NCBI RefSeq assembly: GCF_014649695.1 | Contig: NZ_BMTN01000001.1 | Span: 248,001 to 312,000, forward strand | DNA from: Streptomyces kurssanovii | GTDB lineage: Bacteria; Actinomycetota; Actinomycetes; Streptomycetales; Streptomycetaceae | Direction of reading: 5' to 3' | DNA: 64,000 bases | Shown here: piece after piece, positions 49,504-57,837 of the stretch | Position numbering within the stretch: the stretch's first letter is position 1 | Layout: every line of letters starts with the position of its first letter | The notes under the pieces: model-generated | Database searches by the model: none | Seen by the model: the letters and a program-made list of their open reading frames with translations, nothing else | What the model was told of the DNA's origin: nothing | Position numbers and translations under genes: made by a program

Positions 49504-50885
49504 GCGACACGCGCCCCACCCCGCTGCTGGTCCTGGACGTGGTCGGCCTCACGCCCCGGCTGCTGGACCACATGCCCCGCCTCAAGGCGCTCGCCGCCGC
49601 CGGCTCGCAGGCCAACCTGACCACCGTGCTGCCGGCCGTCACCTGCGCGGCCCAGTCGACCTTCCTGACCGGTGTCCTCCCGTCCGAGCACGGCATCGTC
49701 GCCAACGGCTGGTACTTCCGCGAACTCGGCGACGTCCTGCTGTGGCGGCAGCACAACGGTCTGGTGGCGGGCGACAAGATCTGGGACGCGGCCCGCCGCG
49801 CCCACCCCGGCTACACCGTCGCCAACATCTGCTGGTGGTACGCGATGGGCGCCGACACCGACATCACCGTCACCCCCCGGCCGGTCTACTACGCCGACGG
49901 CCGCAAGGAACCGGACTGCTACACCCGCCCTCCGGCCCTCCACGACGAACTCACCGAGAAGTTCGGCACGTTCCCCCTCTTCCACTTCTGGGGCCCGGGC
50001 GCCGACATCGTCTCCAGCCGGTGGATCGCCGACGCCACCCGCCACATCATGCGCACCCGCCGTCCCGACCTGACCCTGTGCTACCTGCCGCATCTGGACT
50101 ACGACCTCCAGCGCTACGGCCCCGACGACCCGCGCTCGCTGCGTGCCGCCGCCGACCTCGACGCCGTCATCGGCCCGCTGCTCGACGACGCCGAGCGTGA
50201 GGGCCGCACGGTGGTCGCCCTGTCGGAGTACGGCATCACCCGGGTCAGCCGTCCCGTCGACATCAACCGGGCGCTGCGCCGCGCCGGTCTGCTGGAGGTC
50301 CACACCCAGGACGGCATGGAGTACCTCGACCCGATGACGTCCCGCGCGTTCGCCGTCGCCGACCACCAGCTCGCCCACGTCTATGTGCGCCGCCCCGAGG
50401 ACCTCGACACCGTCCGTGAGGCGCTCGACGGGCTGCCGGGGCTCGGTGAACTCCTCGACGACGAGGGCAAGAAGGCCCACGGGCTCGACCATCCCCGCTC
50501 CGGCGAGCTGGTCGCGGTCGCCGAACCCGACGCCTGGTTCACGTACTACTACTGGCTCGACGACGACCGCGCCCCCGACTTCGCGCAGCTCGTCGAGATC
50601 CACCGCAAGCCGGGCTACGACCCCGTCGAGCTGTTCATGGACCCGCACGATCCGTACGTGCGGCTCAAGGCCGCCAAGGCCGTGGCCCGCAAGAAGCTCG
50701 GCATGCGCTACCGCCTCGCGGTCGTGCCGCTCGACCCGTCACCCGTCCGCGGCAGCCACGGCCGCCTCCCCGCGAGTGACGAAGAAGGTCCGCTCCTCCT
50801 GTGCTCCACCCCCCGCGCCGTCACCGGCCGCGTAGCGGCCACCGATGTGAAGTCCCTGCTGCTGCGGCTCGCCGGCCTCGACTGA
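49500..50885 (+). CDS. Alkaline-phosphatase-superfamily protein of the ebo cluster
   Basis: A 461-residue type I phosphodiesterase/nucleotide-pyrophosphatase-like protein. Metal ligand D in LVLDVVGL; nucleophile Thr in LPAVTCAAQSTFLTG; SEHGIVANGWYF; second-site D/H in LPHLDYDLQRYG and ALSEYGITRV, where the usual DHG is replaced by EYG; a final His in KKAHGLDHPRSGE. No signal peptide, so it is cytosolic or membrane-associated. It overlaps eboE by 4 bp. Members of this family accompany ebo genes in other bacteria. The loss of the canonical DHG makes the reaction uncertain. Confidence 0.82.
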   Translation: MSDTRPTPLLVLDVVGLTPRLLDHMPRLKALAAAGSQANLTTVLPAVTCAAQSTFLTGVLPSEHGIVANGWYFRELGDVLLWRQHNGLVAGDKIWDAARRAHPGYTVANICWWYAMGADTDITVTPRPVYYADGRKEPDCYTRPPALHDELTEKFGTFPLFHFWGPGADIVSSRWIADATRHIMRTRRPDLTLCYLPHLDYDLQRYGPDDPRSLRAAADLDAVIGPLLDDAEREGRTVVALSEYGITRVSRPVDINRALRRAGLLEVHTQDGMEYLDPMTSRAFAVADHQLAHVYVRRPEDLDTVREALDGLPGLGELLDDEGKKAHGLDHPRSGELVAVAEPDAWFTYYYWLDDDRAPDFAQLVEIHRKPGYDPVELFMDPHDPYVRLKAAKAVARKKLGMRYRLAVVPLDPSPVRGSHGRLPASDEEGPLLLCSTPRAVTGRVAATDVKSLLLRLAGLD

Positions 50886-50935
50886 GGCGGCGGCCGTCAC
50901 GCGTCCGCACCCCCGTGAAGGAAAGAGAGATCATC

Positions 50936-52099
50936 GTGACCGCGTTCAACGACGATTCCGTCACCGGCGACAGCCTGCGCCGCTCGCTCGGCGTCAGCCG
51001 CCGCCGTTTCCTCAGCACCTGCACCGCCGCCGCTGCCGCGGCGATCGCCGCCCCCGTCCTCGGAGCCTCGCCGGCCCTGGCCGTGGACACGGCGGACGAC
51101 AGAGCCGAGGACCACGGCCGTTCCGCTCTGGTCCCGCCCCACAAGCGCGGCATCATCCTCTACACCGTCCGTGACGCGACCGGCCGCGACCCGCTGTCCA
51201 CGGATCTGCCCTCAGACTTCCGCGAGGTCTTCCGGCAGCTGTCCCGCTACGGCTACAAGCAGGTCGAGTTCGCCGGCTACCGCCAGCACGCGAACGCCCC
51301 GGGCGGCGCGAACCTGGAGACCGTCGAGGGCGCGAAGCTCATGCGGTCCTGGCTGGACGAGTACGGGCTGACGGCGCAGGGCAACCACGGCTTCATCCCG
51401 GGCTCCTGGCCGCTGACCCCGTCCGACCTCGACACCTTCAAGCGCCATCTCGAGATCGCCAACATCCTCGGCATGGGCCACATGGGCACCGGCGGTGACC
51501 CCACCGGCAGCTCCTACCGCGCCGACTGGGACGTCGCCGCGGAGAAGTGGAACGCGATGGGTGCCATCGCCCGCCGCGAGGGCATCAAGCTCTACACCCA
51601 CAACCACGACTCGGCGTACGGGTTCCTGCTCGACGGCGGCCCGCTGGACGCCCAGGGCCGGCCGACCCGCAGTTCCGGCATCCGCAAGCTGGAGTACTTC
51701 CTGGAGGTGACCGACCCCCGCGCCGTCTGGCTGGAGATGGACATCTACTGGGCGCACGTGGCGCAGTACAAGTTCCACACGTACACCGCGCACGACGGCT
51801 CCACGGTGGAGCAGGTCTTCGACCCGGCCGGTCTGGTGGTCCGCCACAACGTGCGCTACCCGCTGTTCCACGCCAAGGACGGCACGGTCAACACCCAGAA
51901 CGGCCAGGGCTACGACATGGTGACGTTCGGAGAGGGCGACATCGACTACCGCAGGTTCTTCAGGCGGGTGGGGGCGAAGAACTACCACAACCCGATGATC
52001 GAGCACGACGGCGCGCCCAGCTCGACGGTTCCGGGGCAGTCCCTCGAGGTGGCCCGCAAGAGCTACGACAACCTCGCGGCGCTGCGCGCCCGGCACTGA
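50936..52099 (+). CDS. Tat-exported xylose-isomerase-like TIM-barrel protein
   Basis: A 387-residue protein with a twin-arginine signal (VSRRRFLSTCTAAAAAAIAA, residues about 21-40), so it acts outside the cytoplasm. The mature part is an AP-endonuclease-2-type barrel: GIILYTVRDATGRDPLSTDL, YGYKQVEFAGYRQH, LYTHNHDSAYGF, VWLEMDIYWAHVAQ, IEHDGAP. Exported sugar-isomerase-like proteins of this type usually act on 3-keto-glycosides or free keto sugars with ThuA/DUF1080 partners; one such partner is encoded 10 kb upstream. It starts at GTG 50936 after GGAAAGAGAG, 50 bp past the phosphatase gene, and a hairpin follows. Confidence 0.87.
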   Translation: MTAFNDDSVTGDSLRRSLGVSRRRFLSTCTAAAAAAIAAPVLGASPALAVDTADDRAEDHGRSALVPPHKRGIILYTVRDATGRDPLSTDLPSDFREVFRQLSRYGYKQVEFAGYRQHANAPGGANLETVEGAKLMRSWLDEYGLTAQGNHGFIPGSWPLTPSDLDTFKRHLEIANILGMGHMGTGGDPTGSSYRADWDVAAEKWNAMGAIARREGIKLYTHNHDSAYGFLLDGGPLDAQGRPTRSSGIRKLEYFLEVTDPRAVWLEMDIYWAHVAQYKFHTYTAHDGSTVEQVFDPAGLVVRHNVRYPLFHAKDGTVNTQNGQGYDMVTFGEGDIDYRRFFRRVGAKNYHNPMIEHDGAPSSTVPGQSLEVARKSYDNLAALRARH

Positions 52100-52102
52100 T
52101 CC

Positions 52103-52146
52103 GGCGGCGGCTCGCCCGGTGGCCTGGGGTCCACCGGGAGGGCCGC
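52103..52146 (+). terminator. Terminator of the ebo-type operon
   Basis: CCCGGTGG (52115-52122) and CCACCGGG (52131-52138) form a perfect 8-bp stem with an 8-nt loop, flanked by further GGCGG/CCGCC pairing. It begins just after the stop at 52099. Confidence 0.55.
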
Positions 52147-52225
52147 CTCCGCCTGCCGTGTGACAAAGCGCGGCGGCCGGCCCGCAACTGAGGGGGCCCG
52201 CCTGCCAGGCCCTCAGAACCTCCGG

Positions 52226-52384
52226 ATGCGAGAGAAGACCGTCTGGCCCGACCGGGCCACCGCCCGCGCCGAGGTCTTCATTTTCACCGAGACCTTCTGC
52301 AACCGCCGCCTGCGCAAGCATCGGACTTTCGGTCACCTCACCCCGGCCAGACAGGCAGCGGCATCAGCAGCCCTCGCGGGATAA
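52226..52384 (+). pseudogene. IS3-family transposase (OrfB) C-terminal remnant
   Basis: A 52-codon frame reading KTVWPDRATARAEVFIF, then ETFCNRRLRKHRTFGHLTPA and a stop. This matches the extreme C-terminus of IS3/IS150-type integrase-transposases (usual form: AxxAVFxYIExFYNxRRxHSxLGYLTP). The DDE core and the rest of the element are gone, and I see no flanking inverted repeats. It marks an old insertion that probably damaged the neighbouring gene. Confidence 0.75.
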
Positions 52385-52411
52385 CGATCACCTGTCCGAG
52401 ATCATGAGCTG

Positions 52412-52819
52412 ATGCAGCAGGTCATGCACGCGGTCGCACAGCCGGAGACCGGCGCCGATCTGGTGAACAAGGCCACGGGCGAGAGCTTCGGCGACATGGC
52501 GGCCGCCTACATGCCCGAGATCAGCAGGCTTCTGGTCCAACAGCCAGGATCCCGGTGGGCGGTCGACCGCCTCATCGACGCGCAGCAGATCGACGGAGCG
52601 CTGGACCATGCCCTGTATGACAGTGCAGGACAGCTGAACGACTCCCTGGAGTCGGCCAACGTGCAGACGCAGCAGAGCGCTGTCGACGCCATCAGCGAGC
52701 ACGGTTCCAAGGAATTGACAGAACATGCCACGCGAAACATGATCCGCGAGGAACTCCAGGACGGATGGACCGCCAGCGACAACATGCTGGAGGACTCCCA
52801 TGCCCGGCCGGCCGCTTGA
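52412..52819 (+). CDS. Unknown protein, probably the C-terminal remnant of a larger gene
   Basis: 135 residues, helical and rich in Gln, Asp and Glu: VMHAVAQPETGADLVNKATG, then PGSRWAVDRLIDAQQIDGAL and NMIREELQDGWTASDNML. I recognise no domain. No convincing ribosome-binding site lies before ATG 52412. The gene begins 28 bp after an IS3 remnant, which suggests its 5' part was cut away. It is followed after 13 bp by a membrane-anchored unknown protein on the same strand, so the pair may derive from one accessory locus. Confidence 0.5.
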   Translation: MQQVMHAVAQPETGADLVNKATGESFGDMAAAYMPEISRLLVQQPGSRWAVDRLIDAQQIDGALDHALYDSAGQLNDSLESANVQTQQSAVDAISEHGSKELTEHATRNMIREELQDGWTASDNMLEDSHARPAA

Positions 52820-52832
52820 CCTCTGAGTGGAT

Positions 52833-53477
52833 ATGGAAAGCCTCATGCAGGCACGTCGAAAGAAGAACATCGTTACCACAGGCATCGGCTGCCTGGTGGT
52901 AGTCGCGGCGGTATTGGGTTACCTGGAGATCTTCACCAAGGGTATCGACCGGCTGCCCGCCCGGCCCTGCGACGGTGCGGTGGCCCGGGAGACGGCCGCA
53001 CGCGCCCTGCCCTCGGCTCGTTCGGCCGAGGAACGGGGGAAACTCCGGCAGAACCGGTTGGACGGCAACTTCTTCTTCGCCTGTTACGTACGCACCAGCG
53101 GTGACTCCATCATCTCGGGAGAGGTGCAGTCCCGTGATTCGGCTCCCGGTCCGTGGCGTGACTTCTACGCGGAGAACGGGATCGAAGAGAACCCGGTCGA
53201 TGTGTCGTCCGGTGACATCAGAGCCGTGGCGCACCCGGACCGCGCGTATGTGTACGTCCCGTGCACCCCGCCCGGCAAGAAGCCGGGCGAGGCGCGGGAA
53301 GCCTACGCGCTGACCGTCGACGCCTGGACCATCGGGGAGACCGCCGTTCAAGGCGACGAGTTGCGGCAGGTCATCGTCGACTTCGCCTACCAGCTCGCTC
53401 GCCACACGTACAAGGCTGTCGACTGTAAGGAGTCGCGGACCTTCCCCGAGGAGCTGCCCCGGCTCCCGGCGGCCTGA
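52833..53477 (+). CDS. Membrane-anchored protein of unknown function
   Basis: 214 residues from ATG 52833. GTG 52827 and ATG 52845 are alternatives; the latter has GGAAAG just upstream. One transmembrane helix near the N-terminus (NIVTTGIGCLVVVAAVLGYL) is followed by an extracytoplasmic domain with cysteines in RPCDGAV, FFACYVRT, YVPCTPPG and AVDCKESR. These could form two disulfides. I recognise no family. It sits in a scar region next to a transposase remnant. Confidence 0.65.
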   Translation: MESLMQARRKKNIVTTGIGCLVVVAAVLGYLEIFTKGIDRLPARPCDGAVARETAARALPSARSAEERGKLRQNRLDGNFFFACYVRTSGDSIISGEVQSRDSAPGPWRDFYAENGIEENPVDVSSGDIRAVAHPDRAYVYVPCTPPGKKPGEAREAYALTVDAWTIGETAVQGDELRQVIVDFAYQLARHTYKAVDCKESRTFPEELPRLPAA

Positions 53478-53969
53478 GCGACGCGAGGGGCCCGGCCGGC
53501 AGGCGTTCAAGGCCATCCCGTGGCGGCTTTCTGGCGTATCTGGGTCATGGAGTTTCCCCGTGGTCTCGGGGCGGGCCACCGGGCGGGTCCATGCGCAGTC
53601 GGCCTTCCGACGGCGCCGAAGGCGACGACGTCGACCAGGAGGCGGACGAGACCACGCACGACGCTGCCGTGACCGCCGTGGCGAGGCGCAACGCGTGGAT
53701 CCGCGCGGCCTTCACGTCGGCCGTGGTCGCCCGGTGGGCGCGATGCGCGGGCAGCGCGGGCATCGGGCTGTCGAACCGGGCTTCGGGTCGCGGCCGTCGG
53801 GTCCAAGGCGCGCACCGCCCGTCCGTTGAACTCGGGCAGCAAACACGCTACCGACCGGTAGTAAGAACGTCGCCTTCCGTCCATCATTAAGCGCGAGCAT
53901 GTCAACCCGTTCGGTCGATCATGGCCGGACGGGCTCCCTGAGCTGCCTCCACACCCAGGAGAACCCCCC
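53478..53969. other. 492-bp interval with TetR-type palindrome and possible transporter remnant
   Basis: No intact gene is visible. On the minus strand, a frame at about 53690-53600 reads KAARIHALRLATAVTAASCV, which weakly resembles the last helices of an MFS exporter; it could be a decayed remnant. TACCGACCGGTA (53849-53860) resembles half-sites of TetR operators like the one at 19171. The promoter of the phosphatase gene at 53970 should also lie here. Confidence 0.35.
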
Positions 53970-54593
53970 ATGCATGCACGCACATGGACGGTCCGCGCCA
54001 CGGCGACCGGTGCCGCCCTCACCTTCTTCGCGGCACTGCCCGTCGCCTCCGCCCACGCCGAGACCACACAAGCCGCAACGGCCGTACAGGCACAGAGCGT
54101 CGACTACGACACCTGGCGGCGCGACGTCGCCGCGGTCGTCGCCCAGGCCCGCCCTTACATCGAGGAGCGCACCGCCGACGCGGCCGGCGAGAAGCAGGCC
54201 ATCGTCCTCGACATCGACAACACCTCGCTGGAGACGCACTTCCACCCGTTCTGGAAGCTGCCCACCCCCGCCATCCAGGAGATGCGTGAGCTCGCCCGCT
54301 ACGCCGACTCCCGTGGCGTCGCCGTCTTCTTCGTGACCGCCCGCCCCGGCATCATCCACTCGCTCACCGACTGGAACCTGAAGCAGACCGGCTACCCGGT
54401 CGACGGACTCTACGTCCGCGACCTGCCGGACCTCTTCGGCGAGGTCAGCGCCTACAAGACGGAGAAGCGCGCGGAGATCGAGGCCAAGGGCTACACCATC
54501 ATCGCCAACATCGGCAACAACACCACCGACCTCGTCGGCGGGCACGCGGAGCGGACCTTCAAGCTCCCCGACTACGACGGCCAGTTGTCGTAG
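53970..54593 (+). CDS. Secreted HAD-superfamily acid phosphatase (class B/IIIB type)
   Basis: A 207-residue protein with a Sec signal peptide (residues 1-30, ending ASAHA). The HAD motif I is IVLDIDNTSLETH with nucleophile D81 and acid D83; motif II lies near FFVTARPG; motifs III/IV lie near AYKTEKRAEIEAKG and IGNNTTDLVGGHAER. It probably removes phosphate from organic phosphates outside the cell. It starts at ATG 53970 after AGGAGAA. Convergent with the MFS gene, and a strong hairpin lies between the two. Confidence 0.9.
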   Translation: MHARTWTVRATATGAALTFFAALPVASAHAETTQAATAVQAQSVDYDTWRRDVAAVVAQARPYIEERTADAAGEKQAIVLDIDNTSLETHFHPFWKLPTPAIQEMRELARYADSRGVAVFFVTARPGIIHSLTDWNLKQTGYPVDGLYVRDLPDLFGEVSAYKTEKRAEIEAKGYTIIANIGNNTTDLVGGHAERTFKLPDYDGQLS

Positions 54594-54623
54594 GCCCCCG
54601 GACAGACACCTCGTACGACGGCC

Positions 54624-54665
54624 GGGTGGCCGCGGTGACCGGTCGCCCGGGCGCCGCGGCCACCC
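54624..54665. terminator. Bidirectional terminator between phosphatase and MFS genes
   Basis: GGGTGGCCGCGG (54624-54635) pairs perfectly with CCGCGGCCACCC (54654-54665), and one more pair extends it. It lies in the 94 bp between two convergent stop codons. Confidence 0.75.
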
Positions 54666-54687
54666 GTGGCAGTTCGCGTGCGGTGCC

Positions 54688-56076
54688 TCAGCCCATGTCC
54701 CGGCTGATCGGCCGCGGATTGGCCGCGATCCGGCCCTTGCGCGGCCGCCCCGGCGGATGCAGGAATATCGCCACGAAGCCCGCGAACAGCGAGATGGAAC
54801 CGGCCAGGACGAACGCTCCCGCGTAGTCCCAGGCGCCCACGACCACCGCGCCCATGCCGGAGCCCAGCAGGCCCGACACCAGCTTCGAGCTATAGACGAG
54901 GCCGTAGTTGGAGGCGTTGTTGTTCTCGCCGAAGTAGTCCGCCGTCATCGCCGCGAACATCGGGAAGATGGCGCCGCCGCCGAAGCCAGAGATGCTGGAG
55001 AACAGCAGGAACAGCGGCAGGTTGTGGATGTTGCCCGACCACAGGATGCCGTACTGCGACAGGCCGAGCACGATGCAGACGAAGATCAGGCACTGCTTGC
55101 GGCCGTAACGGTCCGAGAGCCAGCCGATCACGCCGCGCCCGGTGCCGTTCACGATCGCCTTGAGGGACATCGCCGTCGCCACGATGCCGCCCGCGAAGCC
55201 GGCCTCGTCACCGAACGGCACCTGGAAGGCGATACCGAAGATGTTCACACCGGACGTGCACAGCAGACAGAACCACATCAGCGCCACCCGGCCGGTCTGC
55301 CACGCCTCCCTCGGCGTGTACTGCTTCACCGCCGGCGGGTTCTTCTCCAGCGCCCGGCGCGCCCGCGGGTCGTCGGGCTTGCGCAGCGGGTCGACCTCCG
55401 CCGGCCACCAGTTCTTCGGCGGGTCCTGGAAGAAGTAGCCCGCGACGGCGACCGTCGCGGCCAGGAACAGACCGACGCAGACGAGCACCCAGCGGAAGTT
55501 CGTCAGGTCCATGTAGCCGGTGAAGATGAAGACGAACGGCACCGAACCGTAGGCGAAACCGCCGTTGACGAAGCCGGTCTTGCCGCCCTTTCGCTCCGGA
55601 TACCACTTGCCGACCATGTTGACGCAGGTCGCGTAGACCATGCCCGCGCCCATGCCGCTGAACATGCCGAAGCCGAGGTAGGCGACCACGACATGAGGTG
55701 CGAACGCCAGGGAGACGTAGCCCAGCAGGGTGCCCACCGTGCCCAGCATCATCGCCCACCGGGCCGGCAGCTTGCCGCTCTCGCGCAGCTTGCCGGCCGG
55801 GAAGGCCACCGCGGCCTGGAAGAAGACCCACACGCCGAGCATCCAGAAGATGTGGGCACTGCTCCAGCTGTGCGCGGTGTGGAGGGTGTCCTCGGCGGAC
55901 GCGAACGCGTACTCGGCCGAGCTGATGCCCATCATGCCCACCCACGGCAGGATGACCATCCACTTGCGCTTGCGGCCCATGATGTCGATATCGGTCTCGC
56001 CGATCCGGTACATGCGCCCGCCTGCGTCCGTCACCTCCCTGAAGGGGACGGATGTGGAGATGTCGGTTGTCGTCAT
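54688..56076 (-). CDS. OFA-type (oxalate/formate antiporter family) MFS transporter
   Basis: A 462-residue transporter with 12 predicted membrane segments. Marks include MGRKRKWMVILPWVGMMGIS, then FSGMGAGMVYATCVNMVGKWYPERKGGKTG (the GxGxxY...WYPxRKG signature of the OFA family) and NGTGRGVIGWLSDRYGRK. It probably exchanges or takes up a small carboxylate such as oxalate, formate or a related acid. I chose ATG 56076, where the family N-terminus (MTTTDIST...) begins; the open frame upstream is non-homologous. It is next to remnants of acyl-CoA ligase, sucC and aldehyde dehydrogenase genes, which fits a former carboxylate-utilisation island. Confidence 0.87.
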   Translation of the reverse strand: MTTTDISTSVPFREVTDAGGRMYRIGETDIDIMGRKRKWMVILPWVGMMGISSAEYAFASAEDTLHTAHSWSSAHIFWMLGVWVFFQAAVAFPAGKLRESGKLPARWAMMLGTVGTLLGYVSLAFAPHVVVAYLGFGMFSGMGAGMVYATCVNMVGKWYPERKGGKTGFVNGGFAYGSVPFVFIFTGYMDLTNFRWVLVCVGLFLAATVAVAGYFFQDPPKNWWPAEVDPLRKPDDPRARRALEKNPPAVKQYTPREAWQTGRVALMWFCLLCTSGVNIFGIAFQVPFGDEAGFAGGIVATAMSLKAIVNGTGRGVIGWLSDRYGRKQCLIFVCIVLGLSQYGILWSGNIHNLPLFLLFSSISGFGGGAIFPMFAAMTADYFGENNNASNYGLVYSSKLVSGLLGSGMGAVVVGAWDYAGAFVLAGSISLFAGFVAIFLHPPGRPRKGRIAANPRPISRDMG

Positions 56077-56194
56077 GGTGATCGAACCCCTCGCGTGGAA
56101 GAAGTCTGGCCAGCGCCCCCTGTCCGTTTCTCTTCGCACCGGGGTCCGCGGCGAGCGGTCACCGCAGACCCCGTGGTTCGAGCCGTCGCTCAGG

Positions 56195-56760
56195 TCATCG
56201 ACCGCCCCCCAACAGGCCCGCGGCCCGGGCCCAGGCGTACTTCGCGCCGAGTGCCGCGACCGGCTTCTCCGTCGTGTACGGGTAGGCGACGACACCGCGC
56301 TCGAAGAGGTACTGGCACGCCTCCTCGACCTCGACGTCCCCGGCGAGCGACGCCACCACCGGCTTCTCGATCCCGCGCGCCCTGAACTCCTCCACCACGC
56401 GCGCGGTGAGCTCCGCGAACACCATCGGAGGGGTGACGATCGTGTGCCAGTAACCCAGCACCAGGGCGTGGATCCGGGGATCCTCCAGACCCAGCCGGAT
56501 CGTCGCCTCGTACGTCGAGGGCGGTTCGCCGCCGGTGATGTCGATCGGGTTCCCGGCAGCGCCGAACGGCGGAATGAAGGCCTTGAAGGAGGCGTCCAGG
56601 TCCGGCGGGATCTCCATCAGGGACAGCCCGCCCGCGACGATCGCGTCGGACAGCAGCACCCCCGAGCCGCCGGCCCCCGTGATGATCACGATGTTGTCGC
56701 CCCGCGGCACGGGGAGGACGGGCAGCGCCCGCGCGTACTCCAGCATCTCGTTGAGCCCCG
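56195..56760 (-). pseudogene. 5'-truncated NDP-forming acyl-CoA synthetase
   Basis: The last 188 or so codons of a roughly 700-residue acetate/acyl-CoA ligase (ADP-forming): LPVPRGDNIVIITGAGGSGV, SFKAFIPPFGAAGNPIDITG, RIHALVLGYWHTIVTPPMVF and KPVVASLAGDVEVEEACQYL, ending GLLGGGR. The ATP-grasp and CoA-binding halves are absent. Homology stops at about 56760, exactly where sucC homology starts on the opposite strand. It is probably non-functional, although an internal ATG at 56746 leaves an open frame. Confidence 0.78.
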
Positions 56761-56763
56761 GAG

Positions 56764-57670
56764 GTGACCGCCCGCCAGATCCTGGGCATGGACATCAAGG
56801 GCCACACCGTGCGCACGGTGATGCTCGCCCAGCCGGTCGACATCGAGGCCGAGTTCTACGTCCCCTACGTCCTCGGCCTTCCTCGCCATCGCGTCCGCCG
56901 AGGGCGGCATGGACATCGAGGAGGTCGCCGCCACCCGTCCGGAAGCCGTCGCCCGCATCCCCGTCGCGCCAGCCGAGGGCGTCACCGCGGCCAAGGCGGC
57001 CGAGATCGCCGCGGCGGCCGGGCTGCCGCAGGAGACCGCGCCTGTGCTGCGGGACCTGTGGCAGGTCCTGGTCCGCGAGGACGCCCTCCTGGTCGAGGTC
57101 AACCCGCTCGTGCGCACCGCGGCCGGCGACATCCTCGCCCTCGACGGCAAGGTCACCCTCGACGACAACGCCCGCTTCCGGCACGCCCGCTTGGGCGACG
57201 ACGACGCCACCCTGCACGAGGACCCGCTGGAGGCGGTGGCCGCAGCGAAGGGCCTGGGCTACGTCAAACTCGACGGCACCGTCGGCGTCATCGGCAACGG
57301 CGCCGGTCTGGTCATGTCGACCCTCGACGTCGTCGCCGGCTGCGGTGCCAGGCCCGCGAACTTCCTCGACATCGGCGGCGGAGCCTCCGCCGCGGTGATG
57401 GCCGACGGGCTCTCCGTCATCCTCTCCGACCGGGACGTGGGCAGCGTGCTCGTGAACGTCTTCGGTGGCATCACGGCCTGCGACGCCGTCGCCGAAGGCA
57501 TCGTGCAGGCCCTCGACTCCGTACGCCTGACCAAACCCCTCGTCGTACGGCTCGACGGCAACAACGCCGCCCGCGGCCGCGCCATCCTCGAGGAACGCGC
57601 CCATCCCCTCGTCCAGCAGTCCACCACCATGGACGGCGCCGCCCGCCGGGCCGCCGACCTCGCGATCTGA
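56764..57670 (+). pseudogene. sucC: Truncated, frameshifted succinyl-CoA synthetase beta subunit
   Basis: Homology begins abruptly at [15 protein letters not shown], about 80-90 residues into a normal 380-390-residue SucC, so the start of the ATP-grasp domain is missing. After FYVPYVL (56874) the frame shifts: [18 protein letters not shown] resumes at 56879 in another frame, as if about 14 bp (part of the DRxNRxF loop) were deleted. The rest is intact to the stop: [56 protein letters not shown]. It cannot make an active beta subunit. The sucD gene follows 167 bp later. Confidence 0.82.
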
Positions 57671-57727
57671 CCGGGCCGACGGGGCGCGGCGGCGCCGAAA
57701 GGGAGATCGCGCGGAGGCTGCGAGTAG

Positions 57728-57756
57728 GGGCACCTCCCAGCGGTAGCTGGGGGAGA
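57728..57756. repeat. Streptomyces intergenic hairpin repeat
   Basis: CACCTCCCAGCGGTAGCTGG followed by GGGAG (57731-57755) forms a stem (CCTCCCAGC with GCTGGGGGAG) around a GGTA loop. This palindromic unit is familiar from many Streptomyces intergenic regions. Here it lies inside the sucC-sucD spacer and may reduce read-through. Confidence 0.6.
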
Positions 57757-57837
57757 GCAGCCGAGCGCGATCGACCGTCGACGCCGACCCGGGCGCCCCG
57801 GAGGCCGACCGACCAGCAACAGAAGGGACCTGGAATC

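Noticed and set aside
53507-53890. A small gene in the interval before the acid phosphatase
   Set aside because: Frames on both strands lack start signals and any clear domain. At most a decayed transporter tail, so it is noted only as an interval.
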